Assembly: GCA_016617785.1 (NCBI GenBank) | Contig: JADILM010000005.1 | Span: 558,001-622,000 of the forward strand | Length of the DNA stretch: 64,000 nucleotides | Direction: 5' to 3' | From: Sporobolomyces roseus | Lineage: Eukaryota > Basidiomycota > Microbotryomycetes > Sporidiobolales > Sporidiobolaceae | Shown: positions 12,901 to 23,005 of the stretch, piece by piece | Layout of the letters: every line of letters begins with the position of its first letter | Numbering within the stretch: position 1 is the stretch's first letter | Program-made: the position numbers and the translations under genes | The notes under the pieces: model-generated | Told to the model about the DNA's origin: nothing | What the model saw: only the letters and a program-made list of their open reading frames with translations | The model's database searches: none

Positions 12901-13431
12901 TCCCCGTTGTCTATTACTGATCACATCGAGCTACACACAGCTTCAACATGTCAAAACTCTCGATCGAATCGACCCCGAAGTCCGGTGAAACTCCAATCTC
13001 GGTTACGAACGAGAAATTCTTCAAGGACAACAAGTCAGAATCTTGCGACGGGCTCTACGATATCTCGCACACGGTCACTGCTTACGTTAAGAATACGGGC
13101 AAGGTCGCAGGAGCTGAAGTAGCTCAAGTACGTCCACTATCTCTCTTCGAAACCTTCGGAGCTCGCTCACTCGATCATATTGCAGCTCTACCTCACCTAT
13201 CCCGACTCGACTCCCAACAAGATGCCTATCCGCAGCTTACGCGGTTTCGAAAAACCTTTCCTTCAACCCGGAGAGTCCAAACAGGTCACTTTCAAACTGA
13301 GGAACAAAGATCTCTCCGTTTGGTCGACCGTCAAGCAAGGATGGCTCTTGCCTGAAGGTGAATTCAAGGTATCTGTGGGAAGTTCGAGCAGGAAGCTACC
13401 TCTCAAGGGATCCTTCACCGTCGGAAAGTAA
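9981..13431 (+). CDS. Secreted GH3 beta-glucosidase (copy a)
   Basis: Fifteen exons give 810 residues: signal peptide (MMFSATLVVALALTTATA), a Ser/Thr/Asn-rich spacer, then the GH3 N domain (RLDLPAICFSDSPQG, GPMGRSVYDGRSWEGYGPD, VKHFFANEQE, SIMCSYNKING). The catalytic nucleophile is Asp in LTDWGA (codon 11413-11415). The C domain contains ITLLKN, SPGAVNLTSF and LFGDVNPSGHLPFT, followed by a fibronectin-III-like end (LRGFEKPFLQPGESK, LPEGEFKVSVGSSSR). It should release glucose from cello-oligosaccharides or aryl glucosides outside the cell. The first intron begins with GC (10230, GCAAGT) because only that donor keeps the frame and gives EKLVFLNLSTTPVCSGNT. One intron (11088-11254) is long and pyrimidine-rich. 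A paralogue with similar exon layout lies at 32630-35759 on the other strand. Confidence 0.95.
11088..11254 (+). repeat. CT-rich low-complexity tract inside a GH3 intron
   Basis: The intron joining the two halves of SYNKING is 167 nt, more than twice the usual length here. Most of the excess is an imperfect repeat of ctctccctct and cccactcc units (about 11096-11200). It looks like local slippage expansion and has no coding sense. Confidence 0.75.
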
Positions 13432-14268
13432 GATGCGCTTTCAACTCTTTTCTGCTTCAGACCGTTCTTTCTCTTCGTACTTGCCCTCATATCCCTCTCA
13501 AGTACTCCCCCTCTTCGCTCCCTCTCTCACTCTGTCCCTACCGTCCTCTCACTCTGTCCCTCCCGTCCTCTCACTCTGTCCTTTTCTCACTCTCTTGTAT
13601 CTACCCATCCACCGCAAAACGAAATTCAGCGCTCTCGAAAGCGACTTCATCCTATCTGACTGCACAGTGAGCGTCGAATCCGAGAGCGACGGCACCGTGT
13701 CAAGTACTCATCGGAGCTACTCCAGCGACCATTTGTTTGATCTGAGTGACACAGCTTTCATCGAGCTCGAGTTCGTCTCGACCTACGAACATTCTGTCTC
13801 TTCGACTCTGCGAGCTCTTCTCGGCGATTCCATCCTTCGACCTTCCTCAACGGTCGAGAGCTCCCTGCGGCTTGTTGCAGACTCGACACAAACCAATCGA
13901 AAGTTAGAGCGGCAAGCGACGGGAGAAGCCAACTTGTGCTCAATCGCTCTCGCACTCTTTGACAGTATGCGACGACGGAAAGAGGGAAGAGAGCGAGAAG
14001 TTAGACTCTTTATTCAAAAAAAAATGGTTCAGTACGGAGGTGAGAAAGAAGTCACAAACATGAAAAGGCGGAGGAGCAGTAAAGTAAAAAAAGAGTATGA
14101 AGATAAAACGGAGAGTGGGGAGCGTGGGAGTGCGTGCAGTAGAGGTGAGTAAGGAGGGAAAGGGAGAGAGGAAAGCAACAGAAAACAGAAAGCGAAACAA
14201 ATGAAAATCCTCTAGATTTCAGAATTTATTCAAGGGATTCGAGAGAGATGAGAAACAGTAGTAGGGCT
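13432..14268. other. Convergent intergen after GH3 copy a
   Basis: This 837-bp gap lies between the 3' ends of the GH3 gene and the 14-3-3 gene. The long plus-strand open frame here is an extension past the GH3 stop in another frame and shows no family. It contains the small tandem repeat listed separately and short A-rich runs. Confidence 0.55.
13523..13588 (+). repeat. Three tandem copies of a 22-bp unit
   Basis: Copies at 13523-13544, 13545-13566 and 13567-13588 share the core tctcactctgtcc and differ at a few positions, mostly in the last third of copy 3. The repeat lies about 90 bp past the GH3 stop, probably in its 3' UTR. Confidence 0.85.
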
Positions 14269-15498
14269 TTAGGCGGCTTCTTCACCGGTAGGTTGAGGCG
14301 CTTCGGTCGATTCTTCAGGCTTGGAAGCTTCGGCAGATTCAACATCGGAAGTCCAAAGTCTGTAAGTGACAAAGTCTTTCATCAGTATTGAGGTTCGACG
14401 TAAGATGAAGGTTACAGTCGACTCACGTAAGATTATCTCTGAGAAGTTGCATGATCAATGTAGAATCCTTGTAAGATTCCTCACTCAAAGTATCGAGTTC
14501 AGCGATCGCATCGTCGAACGCCAACTTGGCGAGACTGCAGGCCTTGTCGGGAGAGTTGAGGATCTCGTAGTAGAAGACGGAGAAGTTCAACGCGAGTCCG
14601 AGACGGATAGGGTGTGTGGGAGGAAGTTCGGTCGAGGCGATGGTGGAAGCCGATTTGTACGCTTCGAGGGAAGCTTCAGAGGATTTCGAACGTGTGTCAC
14701 CGGTAGCGAATTCGGCGAGGTATCGGTGGTAATCTCCCTTCATCTTGTGGTAGAAGACCTGGAGAAGAAACGCAAAGTGTCAGGTTTACTTCCCGTTTTG
14801 CGCACGTTTTCGTTCTTCCCAGAAATCGCGGCAGTGCGTCGACTCACCTTTGATTCACCAGATTCAGCAGACTTGATGAGGTGGTCATCGAGAACCTTGA
14901 GGATATCCTCACAGACTGGACGTTCAGAACGCACTCCTCAGTTTCGCAATTCGCAAACGAAGAGAAAGGAGGAATTTCGTTTGAACGCACTGTTGGCCAA
15001 CTCCTTCTCGATCTTCTCACGGTAAGCCTTGATAGCTGAAACTTGAGTAGTGTTTCCCTTTGCCTCCTCTTTACCCTCGATCGACGAAACGATCCTCCAC
15101 GAAGCTCGTCGAGCTCCAATAACGTTCTTGTAAGCCACAGACAGGAGGTTGCGCTCTTCAATGGAGAGTTCAGAGTCGAGGGAAGCGATAGCCTTCATTT
15201 GTTGGACCATCTGAATTGTCGAGGAATTTAGGAGCGAAATCAGCGACAAGTACAGATAAGTGAACAGGTTGAAATGATCATACCTCGTCATATCGCTCAG
15301 CCTAATCGAAAGCAGTCAAGGAAGTCAGTATCTTGACTCGAAAGAAGGAGGTCGAGTTTCGGGAAGGAGGTGACGCTGTCCGACCTTGGACTCGACTGCT
15401 TTGGAAGGGGGAGAGAGTATAGAGAGCGCGTGTAGACTTACCTGCTCAGAGAGCTTTGCCATGTAGATAGCTTCGGCGCGTTCAGATTCGGAAGACAT
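14269..15498 (-). CDS. 14-3-3 protein
   Basis: Six exons (15498-15442, 15301-15284, 15210-14991, 14915-14848, 14758-14427, 14359-14269) give a normal-length 14-3-3 with the family blocks [74 protein letters not shown] and [14 protein letters not shown], then a short acidic tail. 14-3-3 dimers bind phosphoserine/threonine motifs and regulate signalling. Exon 2 is only 18 nt and encodes AERYDE. Start [19 protein letters not shown] fits family length. It is a single gene here; fungi often carry two (BMH1/BMH2). Confidence 0.97.
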
Positions 15499-16865
15499 AG
15501 TTGTTGATGAGGTGGCTTTTGGGTTGGAGAGGAGGAACTGTTTCAAGGCGAGTGATTTGAGGGGCAGAGATAGAGCGCGTTCGAGTGGATTGATAGATAG
15601 GGCGAATAGATTCGAGGTGATCAAGAGCAGCAAGGTCGAGAGTTGAGAGGAGGTGGGTGCGATTGGAGGAGAGATTGAAAGGAGGCAAGGAAGGTGACGA
15701 GGGGAAGACAATGGGAGAGAGGAGAGGTATACGGAGACAACGAGAGGTCAGCTACGAGTCTGGATTGACTAGAGTGGTTTGCCACTTACGCTGTTGATTG
15801 GAAAAGAGAGGGGGAAACGAGAGGGGGTTCGTTTCGAGGGGTTTCTCTCCCAAGTTTCCTCTTCGAGAAGGAGGTCGACATCATTTCCTTCTTCCTCCCT
15901 CTTCCGCGATTCCTCTACGGAGCGTCGTATGTCAGAGATCATGCTTTGGGCACCGCTCCCATCCGTGTCCTTCCTTTGTTCCGTCGTGTTTCGCAGGTTC
16001 TGGCTTCGTCCATCGTTTAATTTGCTCTAGAGTTCCCGGTGGAAGGCTGCTGCTTCTGATCTCGACGTCTGCTGTCGATTTTCTGTCTTAGTGATTGACC
16101 GCTCTCGACTTGTGGACGAGAGGGGCAGATCACGGCTATCGAACAATCCGTCGATTCGTTCAGTCGTAAAAAATCTCTCACATCTCGTTGAGTGTGCTAC
16201 AAGGCTGTTCGAGCTTCGACCATACCCTCCGTCAACAAGCTGACAATCTGACATTCGCGGCTGAACGAGGATCTACCGATAAGCGCGATGAGAGGAGGTG
16301 TTGATCCTGCGCAACACGCTTCAAGATTAGAGAAGGGTCGCCTTTGCCCACTCTCCACCCAGTGGTCTGACTGACCCCGGGAACGAGATCACGTAGAAAA
16401 GGCATGTTTGCATCAAGCAGTAGTAGAGCAAGTTTGGGTATCATCCTACCGAAAAGGTTGTGAAAAACGAAAAACAAGGATCGCAAAAAACAGAAAGGAA
16501 GACTGACGAGAGAACAGCAGAGGATTTCGTACATAGTAAAGATTCCGTAATGATCACTCCGTATTGGAGAGACGAACTAGCTGGAGAGTCGAGCGAAAGG
16601 GGTATATGTACTTTCGAGGAGAGAGGAATCGAGGGAACGAAAGAGGGATTGCGAATGCTTGCTGGTGCAAATTGTTAGATCGATGCTGGGGTAGCTCTGC
16701 AGGCTGTTGTCGGATCGAACGAGTGCTTAGCGAGTAGTGTTGATCCCAGTCCATTGAGGTGCTTGAGGTATTCTCGGTTGATTATCAGTATCGACCATCC
16801 TGTAAAGCTCTCATCTTCGATATCAGCTCACGCTCAATCATGGCGATGCAGAGAGACAGAGACAC
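15499..16865. other. 1.4-kb intergen upstream of the 14-3-3 gene
   Basis: No open frame here has recognisable family features. The region should contain the 14-3-3 promoter and the 3' UTR of the STYX-type gene. I see no tRNA-like cloverleaf. A 5' UTR intron of the 14-3-3 gene is possible but not shown. Confidence 0.5.
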
Positions 16866-17909
16866 TTACATTCCCCCTCCTCCGTTACTCATTCCTCCAT
16901 TCATAGAACTCATCGAATCGTTCCCGTCTTCATCTTGACCTTCGTCGTCATCCTCCCTACCCCTCCTCCTCGCACGCTGTGAAGATTGTGCATGTCGATC
17001 AGCTGCAACCGTTTGAGCTGCCAACAACATCGGTCGGTAATTCTGAACAATCACTCGGGAAAGGGTTAACAAGGAAGTGGAGCAGAAGGAGACAAGGGAG
17101 AAACATACCTCGAGTTGATGAACAAATTCTCCTCGAGGTGCAACACAGAACCTTCGAGCCTGAACGAATGCGAATGCGTCTTCGTGATTCAAGGACGTTT
17201 TCATCATGATGTAAGCGGTACTGTACGATCGCACCTTTCCAATCCATCAGCGCAGTCAAGACATAGCTGCGATGCTGAGAAAAGGTCGACGTACACGATA
17301 GCTGGTGAACGAGAGATTCCATCTCCACAATGAACGAGAACTTTTCCTCCCATACTCAAAGCACCATCAATGAACGCTTGAGCTCTATTCGACGAGTCAT
17401 CTCCGAGCATCAGTCTCGTCTCAGAGATGTATGAGATGTACGAGGGATAATGAACGAACTGAGGAAAGATTCGAATCAAGTTTTGATCGTCTGCATCTCT
17501 GATCTCTTGAATCAAGTATTGGAAATGATCTGGGAACTTAGCTCGAACTAGATGTCTGTATGTCCTCACATACTGCACTCAGCTCGCGCGCAAAGGCGAG
17601 AGATGAAGAGAACGAGAGAGGCGTACGCTTCGCGACTTTCAGCGATACAAAGAATATGAGTGATTCCCAATCCCTGCAAGATGTCCAACTTCCAACTCGG
17701 TTGAAAAGGTCCCACGTACAACCCTGTTCGTTCGTTCTCATTCCATTCAGCTCACGAGATTGAGAGGAGAGTGGAAAGTAGAGTAGAAACGAACCTGGAA
17801 CGATTTCTTGAGCATCCCTACGCATTTCATACTTCCATTCTTTCTTGTTGTGACCGTACTGCTCCTCTAGAGCTGCGAGTTCGGGAGAGATTCCCATCAA
17901 TCCTGACAT
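16866..17909 (-). CDS. STYX-type dual-specificity phosphatase with intact Cys
   Basis: Six exons (17909-17795, 17723-17627, 17555-17460, 17384-17295, 17220-17109, 17042-16866) give 228 residues. It follows human STYX along its length: WKYEMRRDAQEIVPGLYVGP, LGITHILCIAESREA, FPDHFQYLIQEIRDADDQN, AFIDGALSMGGKVLVH, AFAFVQARRFCVAPRGEFVH. Human STYX is catalytically dead because the active-site Cys is Gly. Here the loop reads HCGDGISRS, so the Cys and Arg of the Cx5R motif are both present and the enzyme should be active. The C terminus is Arg/Asp/Gly-rich and probably disordered. A splice donor-like site overlaps the stop, so an alternative 3' end is possible. The substrate is unknown. Confidence 0.9.
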
Positions 17910-18128
17910 GCTTGTTGATTCAAATTTGAGGAGGATTGAGAATTGGGAACTGTCTGAGTTGGATCGTATACCTATTTGAGGGGATCTGTGTAGCTCTTTG
18001 TGTGATCTCGAGGTAGTTCAGAGTTGAGCAGTTGAGTGTAAGAGTTCAAGAGGAAGTTGAAACCGAGTTCATCTCTTTCCTCTTGTCCTCACTCTCAATC
18101 ACTTCCAGCTGCTCCGTTCATCTCCTCA
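17910..18128. promoter_or_regulatory. Divergent promoter, STYX-type gene and ZNG1
   Basis: A 219-bp gap between two start codons facing away from each other must serve both genes. No known element recognised. Confidence 0.45.
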
Positions 18129-19777
18129 ATGGCATCAGAGCAACCCTCACTAGACCCTCATACTCTTTCCGAATCAGATGATGAACCGTACGTCCCTTCT
18201 TCCCCTTCTCCTCATTTCCCCCCTCATCCCTTCTTCCGAGCTAACCCACTCCGAAACAGACCAGAACTAGTAGAGGAAACTAAGAAAGTGCCAATGACGA
18301 TCGTCACCGGTTATCTAGGTTCAGGGAAATCAACCTTGTTGGATTATATTTTGAAAACTCAACATGGGAGGAGAATTGCTGTTATCATGAATGAATTCGG
18401 TGATACTTCAGATATAGAATGTATGCTCTCAATTCCTCTCTCACCCTCTGAATTCGAGCTGATGAGACGAAGAAGGAGAACAGCGAAAGCGATTTCAGTA
18501 GCTACTGAAGATGCACTGGTTGAAGAATGGTTGGAATTGAACAACGGTTGCCTCTGTTGTTCAGTAAGGGATACTGGATTGAACGCCATCATTAGCTTGA
18601 TGGAACAGAAGGGGAGGTTTGATCAGATCGTGTTGGAAACGACGGGTTTGGCAGATCCTGCTCCGATTATTCAGGCGTTTTGGAATGAACCTGCACTGAA
18701 TCTAGGTGAGCGGCAAGGGTCGGAAAGTCATCATCGTGCTCTACTGACTTTACTGACTACTCTCTCCCACAGATGTCGCGTTGGATGCGGTAGTCGTTGT
18801 GGTCGATGCTGCTGGAATCGAAAAGGTACGTCTCGCAGCTTGCAGAACTCTACCTCTCTGATGTTCTGATCAGCAAATTCGGCTGGACTACAGCAAATGC
18901 AAGATCCTCGACCAGATGGATCCTATAACGAAGCACAACGGTTCGTTCGCTCGCTCGCCTTTCGATCTTTCACTGAGCTTGTCACTGACTCGCTCCTCAT
19001 CGATTCTACATAGGCAAGTCGCGACAGCCGATGTGATACTCTTGAACAAAGTCGACCTCGTCTCTTCTTCCGACCTTAAACGAATAGAGGCGTCACTACG
19101 GTGCGTCTCCCTTTCTCCTCCTCACTTTTTCTTCCCAGAGCTCACGCGATCTTCATCGCATATCTAGGACGATCAACTCGACAGCGCTCATCCACCATAC
19201 GACTCGCTCAACTCTAGATCTCTCCCGAATCCTCGACCTGAACATCTACGGGAACCCTGACGCTCCAATTCAACCCGAGACCCTCGCCGCTACTTTCTCC
19301 TCCTCTTCTCCACCATCATGCTGCGACGATGAGAACCATGATCACTCTCATCCCCCTCCTACCTCCACAATAGCGACTTCACCTCACGCAAACGATATCT
19401 CCTCCATAACGATCCCCCTCCCAATCCTCCCCTCAGTGCATCACGGCATCTTCCACTCTCTCGTCTCATCCCTCATCTGGGACTTCCAGCTGCCCCTTTC
19501 ACCATCTTCCACCCAACCTCAATCAGGAGGAGAACCGGAATTAGATCTCCTACGAGTGAAAGGGTACCTCAAGACCTCCTCACATCATTTTGTCTTACAA
19601 GGTGTAAGGGACGTGTTCGATATTACTCGGGTTCCAACACCGAAAGAGGGGGATCAAGAGATTGAGAGTAAATTGGTTTTGATCGGCAGAGGGTTCGGGG
19701 ATGGGAAAGAGATTAGGGAGAGATTCTTGGATGCGCTAGAAGAAGGGTTGAGAAGGGAGCGGGATGGGGAGGAGTAA
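18129..19777 (+). CDS. ZNG1: CobW-family zinc chaperone GTPase (Zng1-like)
   Basis: Seven exons (18129-18187, 18260-18420, 18484-18705, 18773-18825, 18894-18940, 19014-19100, 19168-19777) give 412 residues. Walker A is [11 protein letters not shown], followed by [10 protein letters not shown], the metal-binding CxCC in [21 protein letters not shown], the base motif NKVD, and a CobW C domain after a His/Cys-rich loop ([11 protein letters not shown]). Zng1 hands zinc to methionine aminopeptidase; the metal-site loop and GTPase motifs support the same job. The first intron (18188-18259, 72 nt) is in frame and open, so its retention would insert 24 residues without breaking the protein; its GTACGT donor and CTAAC branch site argue that it is normally removed. 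Confidence 0.92.
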
Positions 19778-19945
19778 GGATGGGAAGCCGAGCGGAGCTG
19801 TAGATATTGACCAGTTCTTGCGAAATCATTGCAGCGATAGGGTCTGTAGAATATGACACGACGCATACTGCACGTGGCCTCTGCTTCGAGGTCTTGCACG
19901 AATTGTATAGTGCGATGGTGTTCTGCGGCTACGTCTCTGGCTCAC
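19778..19945. other. Intergen between ZNG1 and Xa promoter blocks
   Basis: No gene seen. It should hold the ZNG1 3' UTR. Confidence 0.4.
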
Positions 19946-20408
19946 GTCGAGTGAGTCTGAACGGTTATAGAATTTCGAAAACCTTGCTCGAAAGCTTTTA
20001 ACTCGAATTTGGTCCTCTTGCGCGCTCTGCGCCGTCAGCATAACGCTATCGCGTAGATAATGAGACCAGGGAGCGCTCTCGAGGAAGTAAGGACGAGGCT
20101 GGTTTGTTGTTCTTGCGAAAAATCGACAAAAGTGATGAAAAGTGTGACCTCGTTCACTACGCTTCTAAGCTAGCTCTACTACACCGCACCACCGCCTGTA
20201 TACTTATATCAATGCGAGACACGCAGAGAGAAGCAAGGATCGACGAGGCTAATGCGAAAGTGAACTCAAAAGCTCGAATTCATTTTCCCATCACATCTCA
20301 TCGCAAGCCCTCATTCCTCGACCTCAACTCGCCTCACTTCTCGAACACTCTTCGTATCTCCTCAGATAAGAGATGGCTGACCCTCCCTGTACAAAATCCG
20401 CACTCTCT
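19946..20408 (+). promoter_or_regulatory. Duplicated promoter blocks upstream of orphan gene Xa
   Basis: Four blocks recur in the same order upstream of Xb on the other strand. D is 19946-19980 (50660-50693 at Xb), A is 20097-20159 (50480-50543), B is 20268-20317 (50332-50383), and C is 20369-20408 (50231-50270). By eye, A matches at 61 of 64 columns, including cgaaaaatcgacaaaagtga, and C at 36 of 40. A GATAAG site (20365-20370) touches block C; at Xb the GATAAG is in inverted orientation. Conservation of non-coding DNA over about 550 bp while the proteins diverge points to regulatory sites or a structured leader. Confidence 0.8.
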
Positions 20409-20490
20409 TTCTCTTTCTCTTTCTTCTTCCTTCACTTTCACTTCTTCACTTCTCTACCACACCTCACTACACTACTCTATCACCTCGACC

Positions 20491-21236
20491 ATGACTTCTA
20501 TCACTAGCTTCCTCTGGTCTTTTGTTGGTCTCAACACTTCGAAACGAGCTGTTCGTCTTCACTTTCTCTCCTCTCTCCCTCCCTCAACAAAGACTGACTC
20601 AGTTCTCTGTTCTCTGCAATACACAGACACCGACTCTCATCTCCAACATCGTCGACAAAGCTCCCGTAGCTTCAACTCACGATCGTTCTTCCTACTCTGC
20701 TCCTCCTCTTCGTTCCCCTCAACTCGCTTTCAAATCCAAACTCTTTCTCGAACACCCTACTCGATACGTCTCTCTCTCGGAACTCATCCGTGGACTCGCT
20801 CCTCCTACCGAGATTCAAGTTCAAGAGCTGGAGCTGATCGAGGCTGAGGGAACGATCATTCCAATTCTTCCCACTGAGGACGAGATCGAACGAAAGGTGA
20901 GTCTCCCGTTCTTCTCTTCTTCACTCATCCCCTCGACGCTATGCTGACATCCGAACCTCTACTCGACAGCTCCTTCAATCGCTCGCACTCAATTCCGCCT
21001 TGACCTCTCTCCTTCGCGAGCCCGATCTTCCTACTCACGTCGCAACTCCCGACGAATTACCTCTCTTCAACAACCGAAACCGACGCGGTCCTTCCCTCCA
21101 ACAAATCAAGGAGGTCAAACTTGAACATGCGAACAGCCCAATCGACAAACGAAACTTTTTGGTTCATGAGGCTTACGATCGATACTTTATGGCTTTGAAC
21201 GGGATGTACTTCAGAGAATACCGTCACCTCTATTAG
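20491..21236 (+). CDS. Orphan small protein, copy Xa
   Basis: Three exons (20491-20550, 20627-20896, 20970-21236) give 198 residues. I do not recognise a family. Exon 1 encodes MTSITSFLWSFVG; exon 2 begins TPTLISNIVDKAP and ends with a segment containing EAEGTIIPILP; exon 3 begins LLQSLAL and ends FREYRHLY. The paralogue Xb (49527-50104) has the same three-exon layout and the junction residues TP(D/T)LIS and (R/K)LLQSLA, but Xa lacks the 26 residues of exon 1 that form Xb's hydrophobic span. Between the junctions the proteins are hard to align. Xa therefore looks soluble or weakly membrane-bound. No function is claimed. Confidence 0.8.
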
Positions 21237-21905
21237 CGATTCTTGCTTGTTCTTTCCTTTATCCTTATTACTACCCTTTAGACGCCGAGAGCTTTGTTTA
21301 GATTCTCAATTGTTGTTGTATTCCAATTCTACCTGTTCCTACTCAGACCTCGTCTCGATGAGCATCTGATTCTTCGAGAGCGACAATCGAGTTCTCCATC
21401 TGCTTGAGCCAGACAAATCGAGAGAAGAGAGAGATAGAACGCAGAGCTCTCAACAGAAACCAAATTTCCTTCTTCAGATTCCTCCTTCGTCAACTCAACC
21501 TTAAACACCCATCACCCTTTCCGAGAATGAAGCGCAAACTGATTCTCCCTTGACTCGATCGAAGATCATTTCCTCGACCTGTACGTGCTCAATTAGCTCA
21601 TCAGTACCTCGCCATCGAATGAAGCGGATGAAAAGAACAAGTGCACGTACTTTGCGATCGTGGAACTAACTACGTCTCTGTGTCCACTCGGGGTACGAAG
21701 GAAAAGGAATGGAAGGTGAGCAGAAGGGCACGAGAAGGAGGAAGAAGAAGGACAGAGTTGGGGGTGGGGTCATCGATTTGAGGAGAGAGGTATAGGACGA
21801 ATCGAGAGTCGAGGTTCGTGGGGACGAGATGTGGGAAGAATGGGGAGAAGGGAGAGCGGGAACAGATATAGGGAAGAATCGGAAGCAAGTCGGGAAAATG
21901 GCCGA
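21237..21905. other. Intergen downstream of Xa
   Basis: A purine/pyrimidine-skewed stretch without a convincing gene. Open frames on the minus strand are low-complexity Ser/Pro/Leu and look like chance. Confidence 0.4.
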
Positions 21906-22308
21906 TTAAAATGAAGTGATCTCAATACTGCTGTGAGAGTACCAAAGAATGTATCAGTACGACTTCGGTGGAAGATACAGAGCTCCGGATGACTCACGGT
22001 GTCATCGATCGTTCAGTGCAGCGAAACGTCTCTTCTCTTCCCTTTCCGCCTGCATACTCCGTCCCTTGAACTCGACGTGTCACCTCCCCAATGAAGCATC
22101 CCGAGGCTCGACGGTACAGACCCGTCGGAGAGGCTGAATGTGCTTTGCGAGAGCGAGCCCATGTCTTTTTCGACCTTGCGGATCCTTCGTTATCCGATTC
22201 ACCTCCTCGTCCTTGTTCAACCTGTTTCAACGGCACCCCGATCGATTGCGTCAGTGCATAGCTCTCAGGTCTCGAAGCGTTGAATGCAATTGATCTTCGA
22301 AAGGGCAT
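21906..22308 (-). CDS. Hypothetical small protein, weak support
   Basis: A possible two-exon gene: exon 1 22308-21998 from MPFRRSIAFNASRPE to ERSM, then an intron with donor GTGAGT and acceptor CAG, then exon 2 21927-21906 ending in a stop, about 110 residues, basic and Ser-rich. No family is recognised. A second frame in the same exon is also open over a shorter span, and an upstream acceptor-like site suggests the true gene may be spliced differently. It is listed because the 1.8-kb gap would otherwise be empty and the start follows a pyrimidine-rich leader-like stretch. Confidence 0.28.
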
Positions 22309-23005
22309 AGGTTGGGTTTTTTTGTTCAGATCTGGCCTTGTAAAATTATCGCCATTTTTTGTCCAATCTCCCGCAACTCACTTCCTCCGACTGTACTTGC
22401 GCTTTTTCTCCCTATCAGACACACGGCGATAGTTCCTGGTTTGAGTAGCGAGAAGAAAGTGAGAGAAGTTGGGGTTTCTTGCGAAACGAAGAGAAGTCGA
22501 GTATGTGGGAGTTGTGTTTATTTTTTGATAGTAGTCCGATATCCATTCTTCTGTTATATCCAAATCTCATCCCCACAGAAACCCGCCTTACCCTTGACGA
22601 GAGAGAGAATGAAGAGAAGAGAAGAGGAGACTGACTGATTCAAGATGTGAGATGTAAAAGAGAGTTCCTCTTGTTCTTGGTAGCGATTAACGAGATTGAT
22701 AAAGTTACTAGGACCCATCCCATGAATTTAAAGAATGCAGTTCTAGAGTACTCGCGTTCTTCGAGTGGGGAACGGAACGATGCGAACTAAATTCAAGAAG
22801 AAGAGGACGAGTTAGCTAGTTGGAACGAGAGGAAGAGGGGAAAGCGGGAAGGGGGAACCAACAATGTTGCGTAGGTTGGGTAATGCCATACTCTATGTGA
22901 TGGGTCTTAGCAAGGTCTTCGAGCAAGTGAAGAGTCGAGAGTCAAGAATCAACTCGCTTCTCCTCCTCCTGTCACCCTTGCTTCGTTCCCATCTTTCTAC
23001 CTAGA
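22309..23005. other. Intergen upstream of D-amino-acid oxidase
   Basis: No supported gene. The region should carry the oxidase promoter. Confidence 0.4.

Noticed and set aside
13358..14152. 264-codon plus-strand open frame after the GH3 gene
   Set aside because: It overlaps the true last GH3 exon in another frame, is low-complexity and has no family features.
15499..16865. Possible tRNA or other structured RNA in the long gap
   Set aside because: No A-box/B-box pair or cloverleaf could be traced by eye.
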